From Cyanobacteria bacterium SBLK (lineage in GTDB: Bacteria; Cyanobacteriota; Cyanobacteriia; Cyanobacteriales; Spirulinaceae), in NCBI GenBank assembly GCA_017746715.1, contig JAGHZQ010000051.1:1-64000 (forward strand): a stretch of 64,000 nt of DNA. Direction: 5' to 3'. The position numbers and the translations under genes were made by a program. Positions 38,513-47,402 of this stretch are shown in pieces. Numbering within the stretch: position 1 is the first letter of the stretch; every line of letters begins with the position of its first letter. The notes under the pieces were generated by a model that saw only the letters and a program-made list of their open reading frames with translations, did not search any database and was not told the origin of the DNA.

Positions 38513-39776
38513 TTGGGAGAAGGGTTTGATTCTTATCGTAGACGATACGCCGACCAACTTGGACGTGATTTGCGAAACTCTAGAAGGTGCGGGATTTGAA
38601 ATCGCGATCGCTACCAGTGGCAAGCGAGCGCTCCAACAAATCGAACGAGAAATCCCGGATTTGATTCTGTTAGATATTATGATGCCGGAAATGGATGGTT
38701 TTGAAACCTGCCAGCATCTCAAAACCAATCCTCGCACTCGAGGAATTCCCACAATTTTTATGACAGCGCTCGCCGATGCGGAAAGTAAAGTGAAAGCCTT
38801 GAATTTGGGAGCGGTCGATTACATTACTAAACCCTTTCAAGAAACAGAAGTTCTCGCAAGAGTAAAAACCCATTTGAAGCTATCGCGCCTAACGCAAAAT
38901 CTCGAACGAGAAGTATTTCAAAAAACAGCAGAACTTGCCGCTTCTCAATTACAACTCATTCAAAGTGAAAAAATGTCGGCATTGGGGAATTTGGTCGCGG
39001 GAGTCGCTCACGAAATTAATAATCCCGTTAATTTTCTCCAAGGCAATATCGACCCTGCTCGGAATTACGTCGGAGATTTACTGAGCTTTATCGATTTCTT
39101 GCTGGAAAAATGCCCCAAAAACGATCCCGATATTCAAGAGGAAATGGAAGCGATCGATCTTGAATTTACTCGTGCGGATATTTTTCAATTATTGGATTCT
39201 ATGGATGTAGGAATCGAACGAATCCACGAAATTAGCAATAGCTTGCGTATTTTTTCCCGTCAAGATTTCGATCGCAAAGTTCTCTTTAATCTCCACGAAG
39301 GGATCGACAGCACTTTACTCATTCTCAAACATCGCATACAAGCAAACCAACAGCACCCTGCGATTAAAATTATTAAAGATTATGGTACTATTCCTGATGT
39401 CGAATGCTTTCCAGGTCAACTCAATCAAGTCTTTATGAATATTATTGCTAATGCAATTGATGCCTTCGATCGCGCCAATCAAGATAAAACTTACAACGAA
39501 ATCAAAGCTCATTCTCATTGCATTACCATTCAGACGAAAAGAAAAGAGGAGCAAATTGACATTCAGATTCAAGATAATGGCTGCGGCATGAACCCCGAAA
39601 CCCAAAAACAAATTTTCGAGCAGGGTTTTACCACTAAAAAGGTCGGCAAAGGAACGGGTTTGGGATTGGCGATCGCCCATCAAATCGTCATGGAGAAACA
39701 CGGCGGCACCATCTCTTGCAAATCAACTCTCGGACAAGGCACGGCCTTTACGATCTCGTTGCCCATTTCTGAATGA
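38505..39776 (+). CDS. Response regulator-histidine kinase (receiver first)
   Basis: 423 residues from the ATG at 38505. An N-terminal receiver ([20 protein letters not shown]; Asp57 in [24 protein letters not shown]) is followed by a coiled coil and a histidine kinase of the HPK4 type: His169 in [17 protein letters not shown], and the ATPase boxes [24 protein letters not shown] and [20 protein letters not shown]. This orphan-type layout, receiver then kinase with no sensor of its own, usually takes a phosphoryl group from a partner. The partner is likely the hybrid kinase directly upstream, whose end this gene overlaps. There is no DNA-binding output, so the pathway probably continues to a further protein. 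Confidence 0.94.
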   Translation: MNDWEKGLILIVDDTPTNLDVICETLEGAGFEIAIATSGKRALQQIEREIPDLILLDIMMPEMDGFETCQHLKTNPRTRGIPTIFMTALADAESKVKALNLGAVDYITKPFQETEVLARVKTHLKLSRLTQNLEREVFQKTAELAASQLQLIQSEKMSALGNLVAGVAHEINNPVNFLQGNIDPARNYVGDLLSFIDFLLEKCPKNDPDIQEEMEAIDLEFTRADIFQLLDSMDVGIERIHEISNSLRIFSRQDFDRKVLFNLHEGIDSTLLILKHRIQANQQHPAIKIIKDYGTIPDVECFPGQLNQVFMNIIANAIDAFDRANQDKTYNEIKAHSHCITIQTKRKEEQIDIQIQDNGCGMNPETQKQIFEQGFTTKKVGKGTGLGLAIAHQIVMEKHGGTISCKSTLGQGTAFTISLPISE

Positions 39777-39995
39777 CGAGAAAATGCGATCGAGCAGTTT
39801 GACCAATTCAACGTTCGATTAAAAAACTTTTTACAAAGTGAGAAATAAATCCAAAAAGACTTTTTGATGAGACAAAAAAGTTGGCGATCGCTCGATGGAA
39901 ATATGGTTGTTTCCCTAGCATTACGCCAAATTCTCGTTTCTCTTGTGGCAGTTGATGCGAATCCAATCGTTCTCATTTCGCTTAACGGAATATCT

Positions 39996-40029
39996 AAAAA
40001 ACCGGGTTTCTCGCGATCAACCCGGTTTG
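39996..40029 (-). terminator. Rho-independent terminator of rpsD
   Basis: AAACCGGGTT pairs with AACCCGGTTT around a 10-base loop; on the minus strand it is followed by TTTTTAG. It lies 28 bp past the rpsD stop. Confidence 0.85.
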
Positions 40030-40056
40030 TGAAATTTCCGGACAAAAACCAGAAAT

Positions 40057-40665
40057 TTAGATTTTCCGAGAATAATACTCAACCACGAGGAGTTCGTTAA
40101 TTTGCAGGGCGATCCATTCCCGTTCGATCAACCCGTTCACTTTACCCGTCATGGTTTCTTTGTCATATGTTAAGTGACTGGGAACATTGGCCAAACCCGG
40201 AAACTCCATATTAGTTTGCACCAAACGGCGGGAACTCTCGCGGTTTCTCACCTTGATCGTATCTCCCGGACGGCATTGATAGCTGGCAATATTCACCACG
40301 CGATCGTTCACGGTCAGATGACCGTGGTTGACCAGTTGCCGTGCCCCCGGAATCGTTCCTGCCATTCCCAGACGAAAAACGGTATTATCGAGACGCATCT
40401 CCAATAGTTGCAATAACTTTTCTCCCGTGGATCCCGTTGTCCGACGTGCCTTTAACATATAGCGCATGAGTTGCTTTTCCGATACGCCATAGTTAAAACG
40501 CAGCTTTTGTTTTTCTTCGAGACGGATGGCATATTCCGAGCGCTTGCGTCGGTTTTGTCCGTGTTGTCCGGGGGGATAAGCGCGACGGGGGGTTTTCCGA
40601 GATAAGCCGGGCAATTCTCCCAAGCGACGGACGACCCGCAAGCGCGGTCCTCTATAACGAGCCAT
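40057..40665 (-). CDS. rpsD: 30S ribosomal protein S4
   Basis: 202 residues, the usual size. S4 binds 16S rRNA early in small-subunit assembly and has an S4 RNA-binding domain. Start [20 protein letters not shown] and [20 protein letters not shown] are canonical; [40 protein letters not shown] and the end [20 protein letters not shown] complete the domain. It is monocistronic here, with its own terminator. Confidence 0.98.
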   Translation of the reverse strand: MARYRGPRLRVVRRLGELPGLSRKTPRRAYPPGQHGQNRRKRSEYAIRLEEKQKLRFNYGVSEKQLMRYMLKARRTTGSTGEKLLQLLEMRLDNTVFRLGMAGTIPGARQLVNHGHLTVNDRVVNIASYQCRPGDTIKVRNRESSRRLVQTNMEFPGLANVPSHLTYDKETMTGKVNGLIEREWIALQINELLVVEYYSRKI

Positions 40666-40823
40666 GTATTTTCTTACTCCTGTTCAATTGATCGTGTCAG
40701 GCATGAAGTTCGCTCTTCTATCGAATTATTATGAATTGATATCAAGGCGATCGAGTGTTGACTGCTTAGAGCCTAAATTTTTACCCGAACTAGTTATGAT
40801 ACATCATTATGGGCGAACGAGTG

Positions 40824-41555
40824 CTATTTTTTGTCGCTCTTGGATAATTGATAGTTAACTTGTCTGAGAATACCTCGCAGCAGGGCAACTTCTTCAGACC
40901 CGAGCATTGCACGATTGTAGAGCATCCGAAATTTTTCCATCCGCGCTTTAGCCGTATGGGGGTAAAGATAGCCAATTTTCAGCAAGATTTCCTCTAAATT
41001 TTGATAGTATCCCTCTAATTCCTCCAAAGAAGCCAGAGAAACGGGGGACGCAGGCTGTACGGATACACTATTTTGCGAGGCTTTGTAAAGTTCGTAAGTG
41101 CAGACCGTTACGGCTTGGGCTAAATTGAGGGAGGAATATTCGGATCTCGCAGGAATGCCAAGAAAGCGTTGGGCATAGTTCATCTCTTCATTACTCAATC
41201 CTCTGTCTTCCCGTCCAAAAATGAGCGCAGCACTCGGATTATCTTCTAATAACCACGGTAAAACTCGATCGGGGGGTTCGAGGGCAATGGGGAGATTGCG
41301 ACTGACTCCCGTTGTAGCGATCGCTCTTTGAGAGCCTTGCAGTGCTTCGGGCAGACTTTTGACAATCTTTGCATTCGTTAAAATATCATGCCCGCGTACC
41401 GCCATTAACTTCGCTTCTCGGCTATCGCGATCGCAGCGAGGGTTCACCAGCACCAACTGAGACAGCCCCATATTCTTCATAATTCGCGCCACGGATCCCA
41501 CATTGAGCGCTCCCGCAGGCTCCACCAAAACAATCCGAATCTGTTCTAGAGTCAT
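40824..41555 (-). CDS. trmJ: RNA 2'-O-methyltransferase, TrmJ type
   Basis: 243 residues of the SpoU/TrmH knot family. TrmJ methylates ribose 32 in the tRNA anticodon loop using SAM. The knotted-fold motifs are VLVEPAGALNVGSVARIMKN (motif 1), AALIFGREDRGLSNEEM (motif 2) and IPARSEYSSLNLAQAVTVCT (motif 3, SLNLAQA). The C-terminal extension with QNLEEILLKIGYLYPHTAKA and FRMLYNRAMLGSEEVALLRG is diagnostic of TrmJ over other family members. A GTAGGGACGTTGC palindrome lies directly upstream. Confidence 0.9.
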   Translation of the reverse strand: MTLEQIRIVLVEPAGALNVGSVARIMKNMGLSQLVLVNPRCDRDSREAKLMAVRGHDILTNAKIVKSLPEALQGSQRAIATTGVSRNLPIALEPPDRVLPWLLEDNPSAALIFGREDRGLSNEEMNYAQRFLGIPARSEYSSLNLAQAVTVCTYELYKASQNSVSVQPASPVSLASLEELEGYYQNLEEILLKIGYLYPHTAKARMEKFRMLYNRAMLGSEEVALLRGILRQVNYQLSKSDKK

Positions 41556-41579
41556 CTATAAATATTCACCAATAATTTT

Positions 41580-41607
41580 GTAGGGACGTTGCATGCAACA
41601 TCCCTAC
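41580..41607. repeat. 28-bp dispersed palindrome (copy 1)
   Basis: GTAGGGACGTTGC then its near-complement GCAACATCCCTAC. It belongs with the copies at 47146, 55954 and 58527. It is followed by four runs of ATATATCTTAC. Confidence 0.85.
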
Positions 41608-41656
41608 ATATATCTTACATATATCTTACATATATCCTATATATATCTTACAGATA

Positions 41657-41728
41657 CTGGGGTGCTAGGATTCGAACCCAGGAATGGCGAGACCAAAACC
41701 CGCTGCCTTACCACTTGGCGACACCCCA
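41657..41728 (-). tRNA. trnQ: tRNA-Gln (TTG)
   Basis: Read on the minus strand from 41728. The acceptor stem TGGGGTG pairs with CACCCCA. The D arm is GCCAAGTGGTAAGGC. The anticodon arm GCGGG-TTTTGGT-CTCGC gives anticodon TTG. The T arm is CTGGGTTCGAATCCTAG-like, with GTTCGA. CCA is not encoded. Confidence 0.95.
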
Positions 41729-42004
41729 TTGATTTGACGTTTAACATCATAACAGCTTTTTTCCAGTTTGTGTCAAGTTTTTGCAAAAAAATCGAGTTTC
41801 CTCTCGATTCGGTGACGATCGGATAAGTGTCCCGCGATCGGCAACTCGGCAACTTTCCCATCGGTCTAAGAAAACAAATACAGGGGCAAAAACAAAAACT
41901 TCCCCTGTTATCGAGGGAAAACAAGCTATTTTCAGATTTTAACGCTTGCTTTCGCCTTCTCTCGCTCAATTTCTCAACCTCACACCTTTTAGGAGACCGA
42001 AACG

Positions 42005-43261
42005 ATGTTAAATTTCAAACGTTGGAAAGCCACTGCCGCTTTAATGCTTGCTCTCGTTAGCCCCGTTACGGCTGCTGCAACCATGACCGCATCGATACTG
42101 GAAGCCGCCCCAGCACAAGCGCAAGGCAGTCGTTTTGGCGATGTTCCCGATAGTCATTGGGCTGAAGATTTTATCACGGCTTTGGTCGATCGTGGGGTGA
42201 TTGCGGGATTCCCCGACGGTTCCTTTAAACCCGAAGCCCCCGTCACTCGCGCTCAATTTTCTTCGATGCTGCAAGGGGCATTTAATAAAGGGAAAACGCG
42301 ATCGGCGATCGATTTTGTGGATGTTTCTCGCAGTCATTGGGCGGTTTCCGCGATCGATAATGCTTACGAAACGGGCTTTTTATCTGGCTATCCGGGGAGC
42401 ATCTTCCGTCCCGAACAAAATATCCCCCGCGAACAGGTGTTGGTATCTCTCGCTAATGGTTTAAACTACCGTCCCGATGCACCCGTCGATGAGGTTCTCA
42501 ACTATTACAACGATAGTTTTGCAATCTCGGGTTTTGCCCGTTCTCCCATTGCGGCAGCAACGGAAGAGAATATGGTGGTAAACTATCCCGTCATCAGTAA
42601 CCTCAATCCCACTCGTAACGCCACTCGCGCCGAGGTTGCGGCATTCCTCTATCAAGCCTTGGTGCGGGAAGGACAAGCCGGGGCGATCGCGTCTAACTAT
42701 ATTGTCGATCCCGATCCCATCGCTACCCAATTCAAAATCCCTGCGGGTACGGCGATTCCTGTCACTTATACCCGCGATAAAATCTTATTAATGCCGGATG
42801 AAACCTTACCCGTTACTTTTGACCTCGCCACCAATATCACCACCCAAGACGGTAAATTGCTGATTCCCGCCGATAGTAAGGTTAAAGGTCAATTAAAACC
42901 CTCGGGAGAAGGCACAAAATTTGTCGCCGAAGAGTTGATTTTCCCCGATGGCACCGTGCAACCTTTTAATGCCGCATCCCAAACCATTACCGAGACGGAA
43001 ACCATTCGCAAAGGGAGCGGGAATACGGGACGAATCGTGAAAAATGCTGCTATTGGGACGGCTGCGGCTGCGGCGATTTCTGCGGTGACGGGCGATCGCG
43101 CCATTGCGACGGAAGAGTTGCTTATCGGTGCCGGTGCAGGGGCGATCGCGGGTCTGATTCAAAATTTCCTCGGTCGCAATAGTGTGGATCTCGTTGTTGT
43201 CGAACCGGAAACCAATTTAGATATTACCTTGGGTTCGGATTTGTTGGTGAGCGCTCGTTAG
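42005..43261 (+). CDS. S-layer homology (SLH) domain protein
   Basis: 418 residues. A signal peptide (MLNFKRWKATAALMLALVSP, cut near APAQA) leads to SLH repeats: FGDVPDSHWAEDFITALVDR with GVIAGFPDGSFKPEAPVTRA, DVSRSHWAVSAIDNAYETGF, and NLNPTRNATRAEVAAFLYQA. SLH domains bind peptidoglycan-linked polymers. The second half (KIPAGTAIPVTYTRDKILLM, then a TTQDGKLLIPADSKVKGQL beta region) has a Gly/Ala-rich stretch (GTAAAAAISAVTGDRA, LLIGAGAGAIAGL), as in TrbI/VirB10-like envelope proteins. Its start is supported by AGGAGACC 8 bp before the ATG. It is an outer-envelope protein; its exact role is unknown. An SLH scrap of the same type is in the scar at 928-1071. Confidence 0.88.
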   Translation: MLNFKRWKATAALMLALVSPVTAAATMTASILEAAPAQAQGSRFGDVPDSHWAEDFITALVDRGVIAGFPDGSFKPEAPVTRAQFSSMLQGAFNKGKTRSAIDFVDVSRSHWAVSAIDNAYETGFLSGYPGSIFRPEQNIPREQVLVSLANGLNYRPDAPVDEVLNYYNDSFAISGFARSPIAAATEENMVVNYPVISNLNPTRNATRAEVAAFLYQALVREGQAGAIASNYIVDPDPIATQFKIPAGTAIPVTYTRDKILLMPDETLPVTFDLATNITTQDGKLLIPADSKVKGQLKPSGEGTKFVAEELIFPDGTVQPFNAASQTITETETIRKGSGNTGRIVKNAAIGTAAAAAISAVTGDRAIATEELLIGAGAGAIAGLIQNFLGRNSVDLVVVEPETNLDITLGSDLLVSAR

Positions 43262-43296
43262 ATTGGCGCGATCGCTCCTGAATTGTTGAGTTCGTT

Positions 43297-43327
43297 TGCC
43301 TTGCTCTTTTGAGTAGGGCATTTTTTT
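43297..43327 (+). terminator. Terminator of the SLH gene
   Basis: TGCC, then CTC, pairs with GAG, then GGCA around TTTT with a small bulge, and TTTTTTT follows. Confidence 0.7.
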
Positions 43328-43415
43328 ACTTGAAACGACGGGTTAAGCGATGGGATTGAGCTAAAATAGCCCTAGAACGAGTTTATTTTCTCATCTTCTC
43401 GAAGCGATCGCAGTT

Positions 43416-45842
43416 ATGAATAAATGGTTAGTTAATCCTTACACGGTAGGCCCTCCCGTGATGGGCGATCGCTTTTACGGAAGAGAGAAATTGCTTTATC
43501 GGGTCGTGCGATCGCTTCAGACGACTAATGTTATCTTGTTGCAAGGACAACGCAGAATTGGCAAAACTTCTTTTCTCAGACAACTCGCGTCTGTTTTATC
43601 CGATGAACAATCCGAAGTCCCGAATCTTCCTCAGCGAATTCCTGTTTTATTTGATATTCAACGATATATACAAGATACACTCCCTCAATTTCAAGGGCAT
43701 CTGGCCGATGCGATCGTTCGGTCAATAGAATCTTTACCGGTGCGATCGCTTGAGATACCTACACTGAAAGACTTAGAAGCTAACTCGACATTTTTTCAGG
43801 AGCGATGGTTGCCTCAAGTCCGCGAACACCTAGGCGATCCGGAATTGGTGATTTTAGTAGATGAGTTCGATAATTTTGACGAGCAAATATCTCCTCATAC
43901 CCAACAATCTTTAATTCCTTTTCTCGGACAGCTAGTATCTGGGGAAAGCTGGGTAAAATGGGTATTTACTCTAGGGCGATTGAGTGGAAAAATATCCTTA
44001 GAGTACGATCCTATTGTCAGTTCTGGGGAAGAATTTCGCCTAACTTTTTTGAGTGTAGAAGCAACAAAAGAATTAATCGTTCGGTCGGCAGAAAACCTAT
44101 TAACCTACAATCCAGAATCTATAGAATACATTTATAAACTAACGAATGGTCAACCTCATCTCGTTCAAGCAGTCTGTTCAAAGATTTTTGAACATCTTTT
44201 AGAGGAAGAGCAACAAATTGTAACGATTCAATCTGTAGAGGCTGTTATTCCTCAAACACTAGAGGCTTATGGAAGCGCGATCGCAAGTATTGTCTCCGTT
44301 CCTCCTGTTGAAGAAAAAGTTCTCATTGCGATCGCTCAATTAACGAAGTCTGAAACATCTACAAATCGAAGTCAAATTATAAAATCTTTGATTAAGAATC
44401 GTGTAAGTCTTCAACGCGATGATTTGAGAAATGCAATTGAAAGTCTCTCAAAGTGGGGGTTATTAAAGGGAAATATGAAGATTTTACAAATTTCAATTAA
44501 GATCGTTCAGCTTTGGTTGCTTAAAAATCGGTTAGTAGAACCCACCAAGCAAGAAAAGTTAGATCTTCAATACGCTCTTGCCCAAAGTAGAATTGATTTT
44601 GCAGAAAAAGCTCTTCATGCAGGTCGCTATAAACTAGCAATTAAGGATTATCAGGAATCGTTAGATTATATTCCAAATAATATTAAGGCTTTACAAGGAT
44701 TAGAAAAAGCATATCGATTAAATAATGAGGTTTTTCACCTAAGTAGATTGGAAGTTTTAAAGAAATTATATCTTTGTGACAAAAACCACGGTTCTTTTGT
44801 TAGCTTAACACAAGCTGTGGAACAATATATTTTCTTGTGTGAAAAAAAAGAGGATTTTCAATCTGCAATCTCTCAGTATGATTTTTTCCTTAGATTGCAG
44901 GAAAATGATTATTGGGAAACAAAAAATTTCGATCGGCTATTAAATGAATTTTCAAAACAAATTAGAGACTTAGAAGAAGAACTTAAATTATACAAATATG
45001 CCCTCAAGTCACCTATAGATCCTAAAGATAAATTCAAATTAATTTTTGTTTCCGATAGAATTAAAAAAAAATATACTTTTCGAATTGAAAGGTACTATAT
45101 TTATCGTTTAGAAAAATCTATTTTGAATTTGACATTTATCAAAAATAAGTTGAACAATATATTGAAAAATGGAAGAAAGAATGGCCATGATTTATATATA
45201 GAAAAACTTACATCTTTAGAAAAAAAGCAATGGTTTTTATCTCAGAGAGTTGAAATTGAATTATCCTTGTTTAAAAATGATTTCAAGCAAGCCATATCAA
45301 TTCTTAAGAAATTAGACAAAACAGACAAAAAAATCGATAAAAAAGATGAAGAAATAATCTTTGAATCTATATTAATTAAATTTATAAAAATAGTAAATCC
45401 CACCTTGAATTTGTTAAAAACATTAGTCTTTTTTGGATCGAGTACAATGTATTGTCTTTTTCTGATTTTGCTTTTAAATCATTGGCTGATCAATGCTCTC
45501 AATAAATTATTTTTCGGTGGTTTAGTTATTATGGCACTCATTCCACTTTTTGTTCTATGGATGGTATATTATAAATTGAATTTATTGAAAATAATAGGCT
45601 TATTAGGCTTGAGTATAATGTATTGTTTTGCTCTCAGTTTTCTTGTAAATAATTGGTTAATTCATGCCTTTAATGCGTTAATTATTTGTGGTCTAATTAT
45701 GATTGCAACAAGTCCATTTTTTATTTTATGGATATTGATGGAATTGCTATTTGAAGAATTGATGATTGTCTTAGAAAGAGGTATATTGTTAATCATGAAA
45801 AAGTTCAAATTTAGAATTTTAAGTTTAGTTACATCAGATTGA
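43416..45842 (+). CDS. P-loop ATPase (AAA/STAND-like) with duplicated C-terminal membrane module
   Basis: 808 residues. The start WLVNPYTVGPPVMGDRFYGR is the NPY-x-x-G-x-P-V-FxGR signature of bacterial AAA-like/STAND NTPases. Walker A is GQRRIGKTS at 44-52; Walker B is VILVDEFDNFDEQ. After a winged-helix-like region comes one TPR-like stretch (EKALHAGRYKLAIKDYQESL) and a lysine-rich coil. Two pairs of membrane helices follow: residues 666-720 (LLKTLVFFGSSTMYCLFL) and 723-777 (LLKIIGLLGLSIMYCFAL). The two modules align residue for residue with a 57-residue offset. Codon use is more AT-rich than its neighbours, suggesting transfer. Function unknown; its stop almost meets the next ATPase gene. 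Confidence 0.8.
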   Translation: MNKWLVNPYTVGPPVMGDRFYGREKLLYRVVRSLQTTNVILLQGQRRIGKTSFLRQLASVLSDEQSEVPNLPQRIPVLFDIQRYIQDTLPQFQGHLADAIVRSIESLPVRSLEIPTLKDLEANSTFFQERWLPQVREHLGDPELVILVDEFDNFDEQISPHTQQSLIPFLGQLVSGESWVKWVFTLGRLSGKISLEYDPIVSSGEEFRLTFLSVEATKELIVRSAENLLTYNPESIEYIYKLTNGQPHLVQAVCSKIFEHLLEEEQQIVTIQSVEAVIPQTLEAYGSAIASIVSVPPVEEKVLIAIAQLTKSETSTNRSQIIKSLIKNRVSLQRDDLRNAIESLSKWGLLKGNMKILQISIKIVQLWLLKNRLVEPTKQEKLDLQYALAQSRIDFAEKALHAGRYKLAIKDYQESLDYIPNNIKALQGLEKAYRLNNEVFHLSRLEVLKKLYLCDKNHGSFVSLTQAVEQYIFLCEKKEDFQSAISQYDFFLRLQENDYWETKNFDRLLNEFSKQIRDLEEELKLYKYALKSPIDPKDKFKLIFVSDRIKKKYTFRIERYYIYRLEKSILNLTFIKNKLNNILKNGRKNGHDLYIEKLTSLEKKQWFLSQRVEIELSLFKNDFKQAISILKKLDKTDKKIDKKDEEIIFESILIKFIKIVNPTLNLLKTLVFFGSSTMYCLFLILLLNHWLINALNKLFFGGLVIMALIPLFVLWMVYYKLNLLKIIGLLGLSIMYCFALSFLVNNWLIHAFNALIICGLIMIATSPFFILWILMELLFEELMIVLERGILLIMKKFKFRILSLVTSD

Positions 45843-45847
45843 AATTT

Positions 45848-47149
45848 ATGACTCTTATCATTAATCCATTTACCCAAAGTGGAAATTGTCCCGAACAAGC
45901 CATTATTTCCCAAAGTCTTGCTAGTCAAATTTTTAGTCCTTTAACTCGAGATGGAGGTGCAGTAGAAGTTTATGGCGAACGAGGATTAGGAAAAAGTACA
46001 ATTCTTCGCTGTATTGCCAATCCTTTAGAAGAATGGCAAGAGTATTTTAAAGATCGTATTTTTGTTTTTCTAAACTGTCAGGATACAGTAATTCCCCCGA
46101 GTGCTAATGAATTTTGGATTCAGATCGCTAAGGAATTAGAACGAAAACTACCAGCAAATCCCATTAAAGATAAATGTCGGGCATTACTAGCAAGAGCTAC
46201 AAAAGGATTAGAAATTACCCATAATGACTTCCATGAAGTATTAGATGTTGCAGGAGGTGCATCAAAAAAAATCGTTCTCGTTCTTGATGATTTTAATGTT
46301 TTGATTCAAACCGAACCCGATCGCTTAAATAATACTCGTGCTTTCTTGCAAGGGCTCCGTTCCCTCACCACAAGAGACACCAACCAAGCCAATCTAGTCG
46401 TTTCTACACGCTATACTCTCTATGAATCTTGTAAACCTTTAGCATTACCCAATTATTCAGCTTTTGATAACGGGTTTAGTCTGTGTCGTCTAAGCTTTTT
46501 TAATAAAAAAGAGCTTCTCCATTTGTTAGAACGAGTTTTACAAACCGAACAACCCGAATTTAATTCAGCAGAACAAAACTATGTTGCTTATCTTTCCGGT
46601 TTTCATCCTCAATTGGCTCAAATTGCTGCGGCTCAAATCTTCGATCGCCGCATGGAAGAAAAAGCCCCTCTCGACGATCTGAGTCCCGTAGGAGAACGTT
46701 TTAAAAGCGAAGCCAGCCCAATTTTTGAGACTCTATTCCAAGGAGCAAGCGAACTTGAAAAAATATTGCTCATGTTAGTTGCACTACAATCTCTGAAAGG
46801 CAAAGTCACGGGTGCAAGTTACGATATCACCGATTTACCCAATATTTTCAGCGAGAGAGAGCGCGAAATCAACGATTTAACAGAACGAGGCTTATTAAAT
46901 CGAGAACAAGACAATCCCCCCCAATGGGAAATCTTTTCCCCTATTTTTCAATGGTGGATTTTGAAAGAAATTGAATCCGAAGATCCCGAACAATTAGAAG
47001 CCAGACGGAAAGTTTGGGGAAACTTACTTACCCAGAAACGAGTCGAACAAGTTGGAACATTGGTTGAGTTTATTAAGAAAAATCGTACAGTAATTGAGAA
47101 TTTTGCGCGTTTTGTTTTAGAAAATATCGGTGTAGAAATACCTCTGTAG
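45848..47149 (+). CDS. P-loop ATPase (AAA/ORC-like), partner of the preceding gene
   Basis: 433 residues from the ATG at 45848; a TTG at 45839, overlapping the previous stop, is an alternative. Start IINPFTQSGNCPEQAIISQS resembles the signature of the previous protein. Walker A is GERGLGKST (about 43-51); Walker B is KIVLVLDDFNVLIQTEPD. The arginine-finger region is near STRYTLYESCKPL. The C-terminal half has a winged-helix-like domain (LTERGLLNREQDNPPQWEIF). Two adjacent NTPase genes of this class often belong to sensing or defence loci, but no effector gene is next to them. The last codons (VEIPL) and the TAG stop come from a dispersed palindrome. Confidence 0.78.
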   Translation: MTLIINPFTQSGNCPEQAIISQSLASQIFSPLTRDGGAVEVYGERGLGKSTILRCIANPLEEWQEYFKDRIFVFLNCQDTVIPPSANEFWIQIAKELERKLPANPIKDKCRALLARATKGLEITHNDFHEVLDVAGGASKKIVLVLDDFNVLIQTEPDRLNNTRAFLQGLRSLTTRDTNQANLVVSTRYTLYESCKPLALPNYSAFDNGFSLCRLSFFNKKELLHLLERVLQTEQPEFNSAEQNYVAYLSGFHPQLAQIAAAQIFDRRMEEKAPLDDLSPVGERFKSEASPIFETLFQGASELEKILLMLVALQSLKGKVTGASYDITDLPNIFSEREREINDLTERGLLNREQDNPPQWEIFSPIFQWWILKEIESEDPEQLEARRKVWGNLLTQKRVEQVGTLVEFIKKNRTVIENFARFVLENIGVEIPL

Positions 47150-47173
47150 AGACAAGGCATGCCTTGTCTCTAC
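47146..47173. repeat. 28-bp dispersed palindrome (copy 2), supplies a stop codon
   Basis: GTAGAGACAAGGC and its complement GCCTTGTCTCTAC. The TAG in GTAGAG is the stop codon of the ATPase gene at 45848. It resembles the GTAGGGACGTTGC palindromes elsewhere in the window. Confidence 0.85.
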
Positions 47174-47251
47174 GGCAAATATGAGAATATATCCTCAGCA
47201 ATACCGATTGGGTATTATTTCCACGATCGCTTCTCTCAAACCCTAAGCCGG

Positions 47252-47402
47252 GGGTGCATCTCAAATTCGTAAATTTATATCCTCCCTAACCCCCCGTCCT
47301 TGAAAAGCGAAGCATCCTCTATCCTCTCTCTTTCCAAGGGGGATGGGAGAGGGATAAACAACGATCGCTTTTCGAGGATTTTTGCAAAAATGAGATGCAC
47401 CC
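47252..47402. mobile_element. 151-bp MITE with 12-bp inverted ends and an 8-bp target duplication
   Basis: Perfect terminal inverted repeats: GGGTGCATCTCA at 47252-47263 and TGAGATGCACCC at 47391-47402. Both are flanked by the direct repeat TAAGCCGG (47244-47251 and 47403-47410), which fits an 8-bp target-site duplication. Inside is a long fold-back (GAAAAGCGA at 47302, TCGCTTTTC at 47365). It codes for no protein, so it must be moved by a transposase elsewhere. It lies exactly at the end of lysC, sharing one base with the stop codon. Confidence 0.85.

Noticed and set aside
41612..41655. Promoter array of ATATATCTTAC repeats before tRNA-Gln
   Set aside because: The repeats lie downstream of the tRNA, which is on the minus strand, so they cannot be its promoter.
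47252..47402. Small RNA gene at the lysC end
   Set aside because: The terminal inverted repeats with target duplication explain the structure better as a MITE.
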